Shown: piece after piece, positions 12,497-14,848 of the stretch | Layout: every line of letters starts with the position of its first letter | Numbering within the stretch: position 1 is the stretch's first letter | Source of the DNA: SCUN01 sp964343975 | Lineage (GTDB): Bacteria > Acidobacteriota > Vicinamibacteria > Vicinamibacterales > SCN-69-37 | Length of the DNA: 14,848 nucleotides | Direction: 5' to 3' | Assembly: GCA_964343975.1 (NCBI GenBank) | Contig: CAYFLU010000081.1 | Coordinates: 1 to 14,848 of the forward strand | Notes under the pieces: model-generated | Database searches by the model: none | The model's input: the letters and a program-made list of their open reading frames with translations, nothing else | What the model was told of the DNA's origin: nothing | Translations under genes and position numbers: made by a program

Positions 12497-13200
12497 GACG
12501 TGCTCTCCTTATCAAGTTCCTGGCGCCGGATCAGATCCGGGCGCCGTTCTTCGGTTCGGCGCCGCTGCTGTTCGCGCCGCCACTTCGCAATCTCTGCGTG
12601 GTGCCCCGACAACAGAACGTCCGGCACCTTCATCCCTCTGAACTCCGCCGGCCGCGTGTAGTGCGGATAGTCCAACCACCCATCCGCAAACGAATCCGCC
12701 GCCACCGACTGGTCGTCGCCGACCACACCCGGCACGAGCCGGACCACCGCGTCGACCACCACGAGCGCCGGCAACTCCCCGCCGGTCAACACGTAGTCAC
12801 CGATCGAAATCTCATCCGTGACGAGCGCCTCGGCCACGCGCTCATCCACGCCTTCGTAGCGGCCGCAGATGATGACCAGCCGTTCCATCCGGCTGAACCG
12901 CTCTGCTTCCGCGTGCGAGAACCGCCGCCCCTGAGGCGTCGTGAGAATCACCGCCGATGGCGCACCGCGCTCGGCCGAGATCGCTTCAATCGCCCGGAAC
13001 AACGGCTCCGGTTTCATCACCATCCCGGGGCCGCCGCCAAACGGGATGTCGTCCACCACGCGGTGCCGGTCGGTCGTGTAGTCGCGTAAGTCACGCGCCC
13101 GCACATCCACCACACCTTTGGTCCGCGCGCGGCCGATGACGCCTTCCGCCAACGCCGGCTCGACCATCTGCGGAAAGATCGTGACGATATCAACGACCAC
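12493..13200 (-). CDS. trmD: tRNA (guanine37-N1)-methyltransferase TrmD
   Basis: TrmD makes m1G37 next to the anticodon, using SAM, and prevents +1 frameshifting. The 235-aa protein contains the trefoil-knot SAM site: 'ILTTPQGRRFSH' (85-96), 'ICGRYEGVDERV' (111-122) and 'SIGDYVLTGGE' (132-142). R154 and the catalytic D169 in 'DSFADGWLDYPHYTRP' (169-184) fall at the same numbers as in E. coli. The start is GTG 13200 with GGGAG about 7 nt upstream. It overlaps rimM by 11 nt and rplS by 4 nt. The C-terminal tail is Arg-rich, as usual for tRNA binding. Confidence 0.97.
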   Translation of the reverse strand: MVVDIVTIFPQMVEPALAEGVIGRARTKGVVDVRARDLRDYTTDRHRVVDDIPFGGGPGMVMKPEPLFRAIEAISAERGAPSAVILTTPQGRRFSHAEAERFSRMERLVIICGRYEGVDERVAEALVTDEISIGDYVLTGGELPALVVVDAVVRLVPGVVGDDQSVAADSFADGWLDYPHYTRPAEFRGMKVPDVLLSGHHAEIAKWRREQQRRRTEERRPDLIRRQELDKESTS

Positions 13201-13774
13201 GATCGGTCTCCCGCCCGCTGCCCGACTTCGCGTTCAAGTCCAGCAGCCCTTCCATCGGCGCCACCTCGATCACGCGCGCCGCCACATCGATCCGGCGACA
13301 GATGTGCGCGACCATGGGCACCAGAATCTCGTTCCCGGCTCCACCGTCAACAACGAGCAGCGAGGTGCTGCCGTCATCCACGCGAATCACCGGCCCCACA
13401 TCACGCCCGGCCACCACCACGCGGCAACCGACGAGGTCGTGCCGCCAATATTGGCCAGGTTCGAGCGCAGACAATGCCGTCTCCGGCACTCGCAACTCAC
13501 ATCCCCGCAGCGTTTCCGCGTCGTTGATGCTCTCGAATCCCGCAAAGCCCACGATCGGCCGCCCATCGTGCACGCGGCACGACGTGACCGTCAGGGACAT
13601 CCGGGCGCCGTCACGCGTCGTTTCGACTACCGCGCCAGGGGCGAACCGGGTCTCCACGAAGTCCGTGTCTGGCACCACGACGACCTGGCCGCGATTGCCA
13701 TGGGGACGAACGATCCGTCCCACCAGCGCCATCGACGCCCACTCGGACGTCGGCCTCTCAGCGCTCCCGGTCAT
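13190..13774 (-). CDS. rimM: Ribosome maturation factor RimM
   Basis: RimM binds S19 and helps mature the 30S head. The 194-aa product has the RimM N-domain ('LVGRIVRPHGNRGQVVVVPDTD', in part at 17-36; 'IVGFAGFESINDAETLRGCELRVP' region at 74-97) and a C-terminal PRC barrel starting at 'QYWRHDLVGCRVV' (108-120) and closing with 'VIEVAPMEGLLDL' (168-180). The ATG 13774, 19 nt after the khpA stop, is chosen; ATG 13732 (MALVGRIV) would give a 180-aa product and is also plausible, since the first 14 residues are not conserved-looking. The frame upstream of 13774 is a shadow of khpA. It overlaps trmD by 11 nt. Confidence 0.93.
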   Translation of the reverse strand: MTGSAERPTSEWASMALVGRIVRPHGNRGQVVVVPDTDFVETRFAPGAVVETTRDGARMSLTVTSCRVHDGRPIVGFAGFESINDAETLRGCELRVPETALSALEPGQYWRHDLVGCRVVVAGRDVGPVIRVDDGSTSLLVVDGGAGNEILVPMVAHICRRIDVAARVIEVAPMEGLLDLNAKSGSGRETDRGR

Positions 13775-13793
13775 ACCGCCCGCGTCTCCGCGG

Positions 13794-14036
13794 CTACTCG
13801 TCGAGGAAGTCGACGAGGACGCGCATGCCTTCCAGTTCGCCCGCCGTGGCCGCCAACGTCCGGATCGCCGAGGCCGTTCGGCCCTGACGTCCAATCACAC
13901 GACCGAGTTCGCCTGGGGCCATCGTCAGTTCAACGACGGTCTGATTCCGGCGCTCGTACTCAGTCGCCTGCACCCCGTTCGGGCGGGCCGCCAGCGCTCG
14001 CGCTACGACGTCGACGACGTCGCGCGCGCGGCTCAC
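13794..14036 (-). CDS. khpA: KH-domain RNA-binding protein KhpA (YlqC family)
   Basis: This 80-aa protein is a single KH domain with the GxxG loop at 49-52 in 'GELGRVIGRQGRTASAIRTL'. KhpA binds RNA broadly and in some bacteria works with KhpB in cell-wall and division control. The start is GTG 14036, in a GTGA overlap with the rpsP stop. The position between rpsP and rimM is the usual one for this family. It ends in an acidic 'LVDFLDE', as in homologues. Confidence 0.92.
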   Translation of the reverse strand: MSRARDVVDVVARALAARPNGVQATEYERRNQTVVELTMAPGELGRVIGRQGRTASAIRTLAATAGELEGMRVLVDFLDE

Positions 14037-14317
14037 TGGGCCGCCTGCTCGGCCGCTGCGACGTCGGCCGCCTTGACGAGCGCACCCGGGTTGCGGTCGA
14101 TCAGCGTCCGCACCGTGTCCGACGGCTTCGCGCCGTTCTTGAGCCAGTGCGCCAGCCGGTCGCCGTCCATGACGAGCGTTTCGGGCTGCGTGCGCGCGTT
14201 GTAATGGCCGATGACTTCGACGAACCGGCCGTCACGCGGCGAGCTGTGTTCAGTCACGACGACGCGGAAAAACGGGCGCTTCTTCGAACCGGCCCGACGC
14301 ATACGAATTGCGAGCAT
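14033..14317 (-). CDS. rpsP: 30S ribosomal protein S16
   Basis: This 94-aa S16 has 'MLAIRMRRAGSKKRPFFRVVVTE' (start), 'SPRDGRFVEVIGHYNA' (26-41) and 'RLAHWLKNGAKPSDTVRTLI' (54-73), the family core, followed by an Ala-rich tail. The ATG is 3 nt after the ffh stop, with a purine-rich GAGGGAGA upstream. It overlaps khpA by 4 nt. Confidence 0.98.
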   Translation of the reverse strand: MLAIRMRRAGSKKRPFFRVVVTEHSSPRDGRFVEVIGHYNARTQPETLVMDGDRLAHWLKNGAKPSDTVRTLIDRNPGALVKAADVAAAEQAAQ

Positions 14318-14320
14318 TGC

Positions 14321-14848
14321 CTATCTCCCTCTCAACATTTGCATGAGCCGCTGACGTCCCCCACGACCGGACGTCATGCCACCCATGGCCTTCAGCATCT
14401 TTCTCATCTCCACGAACTGTTTGAGAACGCGATTGACGTCCTCAACCTTCGTGCCGCTACCGCGCGCGATGCGCTTGCGCCGGCTGCCGTTGATCACCGC
14501 ATGATTCCGGCGTTCGGCCGGCGTCATGGAGTTGATGATGGCTTCCACCCGATCCAACTGCTTCGGGTCCATGTTCGCGCGCTGTTCGTTCAACTGCTTC
14601 AGCCCGCTCATGCCGGGGATCATCCCGAGCACCTGCTCGAGCGGCCCCATCTTCTTGATCGTGCGCAGCTGATCGCGGAAGTCGTCCAACGAGAAGTCCG
14701 TCAGATCTTTCTTCTGCGCCAGCTTCGCCCGGCTCTCGTCATCGAGCGCCGCTTCCGCGCGTTCGATGAGCGACAGCACGTCGCCCATGCCCAGCACGCG
14801 CGACACGAGCCGCTCCGCCTGGAACGGCTCCAAATCCTCCGGGCGCTC
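14321..14848 (-). CDS. ffh: Signal recognition particle protein Ffh, C-terminal part (cut by window edge)
   Basis: Ffh binds 4.5S RNA and signal sequences of nascent membrane proteins. The visible 175 residues run from the end of the NG GTPase domain ('PEDLEPFQAERLVSRVLGMGDVLSLIE', in part) through the whole M domain, with 'PGMSGLKQL', the RNA-binding 'RRKRIARGSGTKVEDVNRVLKQF' helix-turn-helix region and a Met- and Gly-rich end ('MRKMLKAMGGMTSGRGGRQRLMQMLRGR', in part). The gene enters from the right edge, so the GTPase motifs are not seen. It is the first visible gene of the minus-strand run, and ffh-rpsP-khpA-rimM-trmD-rplS is a widely conserved order. Confidence 0.96.
   Translation of the reverse strand, partial: ERPEDLEPFQAERLVSRVLGMGDVLSLIERAEAALDDESRAKLAQKKDLTDFSLDDFRDQLRTIKKMGPLEQVLGMIPGMSGLKQLNEQRANMDPKQLDRVEAIINSMTPAERRNHAVINGSRRKRIARGSGTKVEDVNRVLKQFVEMRKMLKAMGGMTSGRGGRQRLMQMLRGR

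Noticed and set aside
11687..12661. 324-aa plus-strand frame opposite rnhB, rplS and trmD
   Set aside because: Three well-conserved genes occupy the other strand; the frame has no domain.
13775..13894. 40-residue N-terminal extension of RimM
   Set aside because: It overlaps khpA in another frame, is Arg/Ser-rich and is absent from the family.
14005..14030. Repeated GACGTCG/GCGCG-rich stretch
   Set aside because: It is explained by Asp-Val and Arg-Ala codons at the start of khpA in a high-GC genome, with no regular unit.
13302..14204. 300-aa plus-strand frame opposite rimM, khpA and rpsP
   Set aside because: Antisense shadow of three conserved genes.

Overview
The window is a gene-dense, high-GC bacterial chromosome segment with no mobile element, CRISPR array or gene-free stretch longer than 300 bases. 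LolA, a secretin, NagZ, LdcA and Mpl together indicate a diderm (Gram-negative-type) bacterium. The gene mix and the Asp-type MurA made me think of Gemmatimonadota or a similar high-GC diderm phylum. That placement is a guess from style, not a computed assignment.

Layout. (1) 7-82: tRNA-Ala(CGC), then a strong hairpin and a small unknown minus-strand gene. (2) 417-2847, plus strand: lolA overlapping a gene for a lipoprotein-type TPR-secretin. It ends in a tandem 22-bp hairpin repeat shared with the convergent murA. (3) 2886-8524, minus strand: a tight five-gene operon, read nagZ-ldcA-mpl-murB-murA, with overlaps of 8-10 nt or gaps of 1 nt. (4) 8546-9740, plus strand: a divergent GHMP-family kinase followed by a 65-aa unknown protein. 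(5) 9748-14848, minus strand: ffh(partial)-rpsP-khpA-rimM-trmD-rplS-rnhB-membrane protein-thiE/tenI-like-rodZ. Its core is the classic SRP/ribosome-maturation order, with a thiamine-family enzyme and a cell-shape gene at the end.

How the genes fit together. The five-gene operon joins peptidoglycan salvage to new precursor synthesis. NagZ removes GlcNAc from imported muropeptides, LdcA trims tetrapeptides to tripeptides, MurA and MurB make UDP-MurNAc, and Mpl joins the recovered tripeptide to UDP-MurNAc. The ligase is Mpl, not MurC, judging by its family motifs. MurA has Asp (D117) where the fosfomycin-sensitive enzyme has its reactive Cys, which predicts intrinsic fosfomycin resistance. The operon diverges from a GHMP sugar-kinase gene, which is a candidate for phosphorylating a released wall sugar.

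The most striking regulatory feature is the nagZ/kinase divergence. An 8-bp palindrome (ATTATAAT, 8532-8539) places a perfect TATAAT on each strand, 7 nt from each start codon. This predicts a symmetric bidirectional promoter giving two leaderless or nearly leaderless mRNAs.
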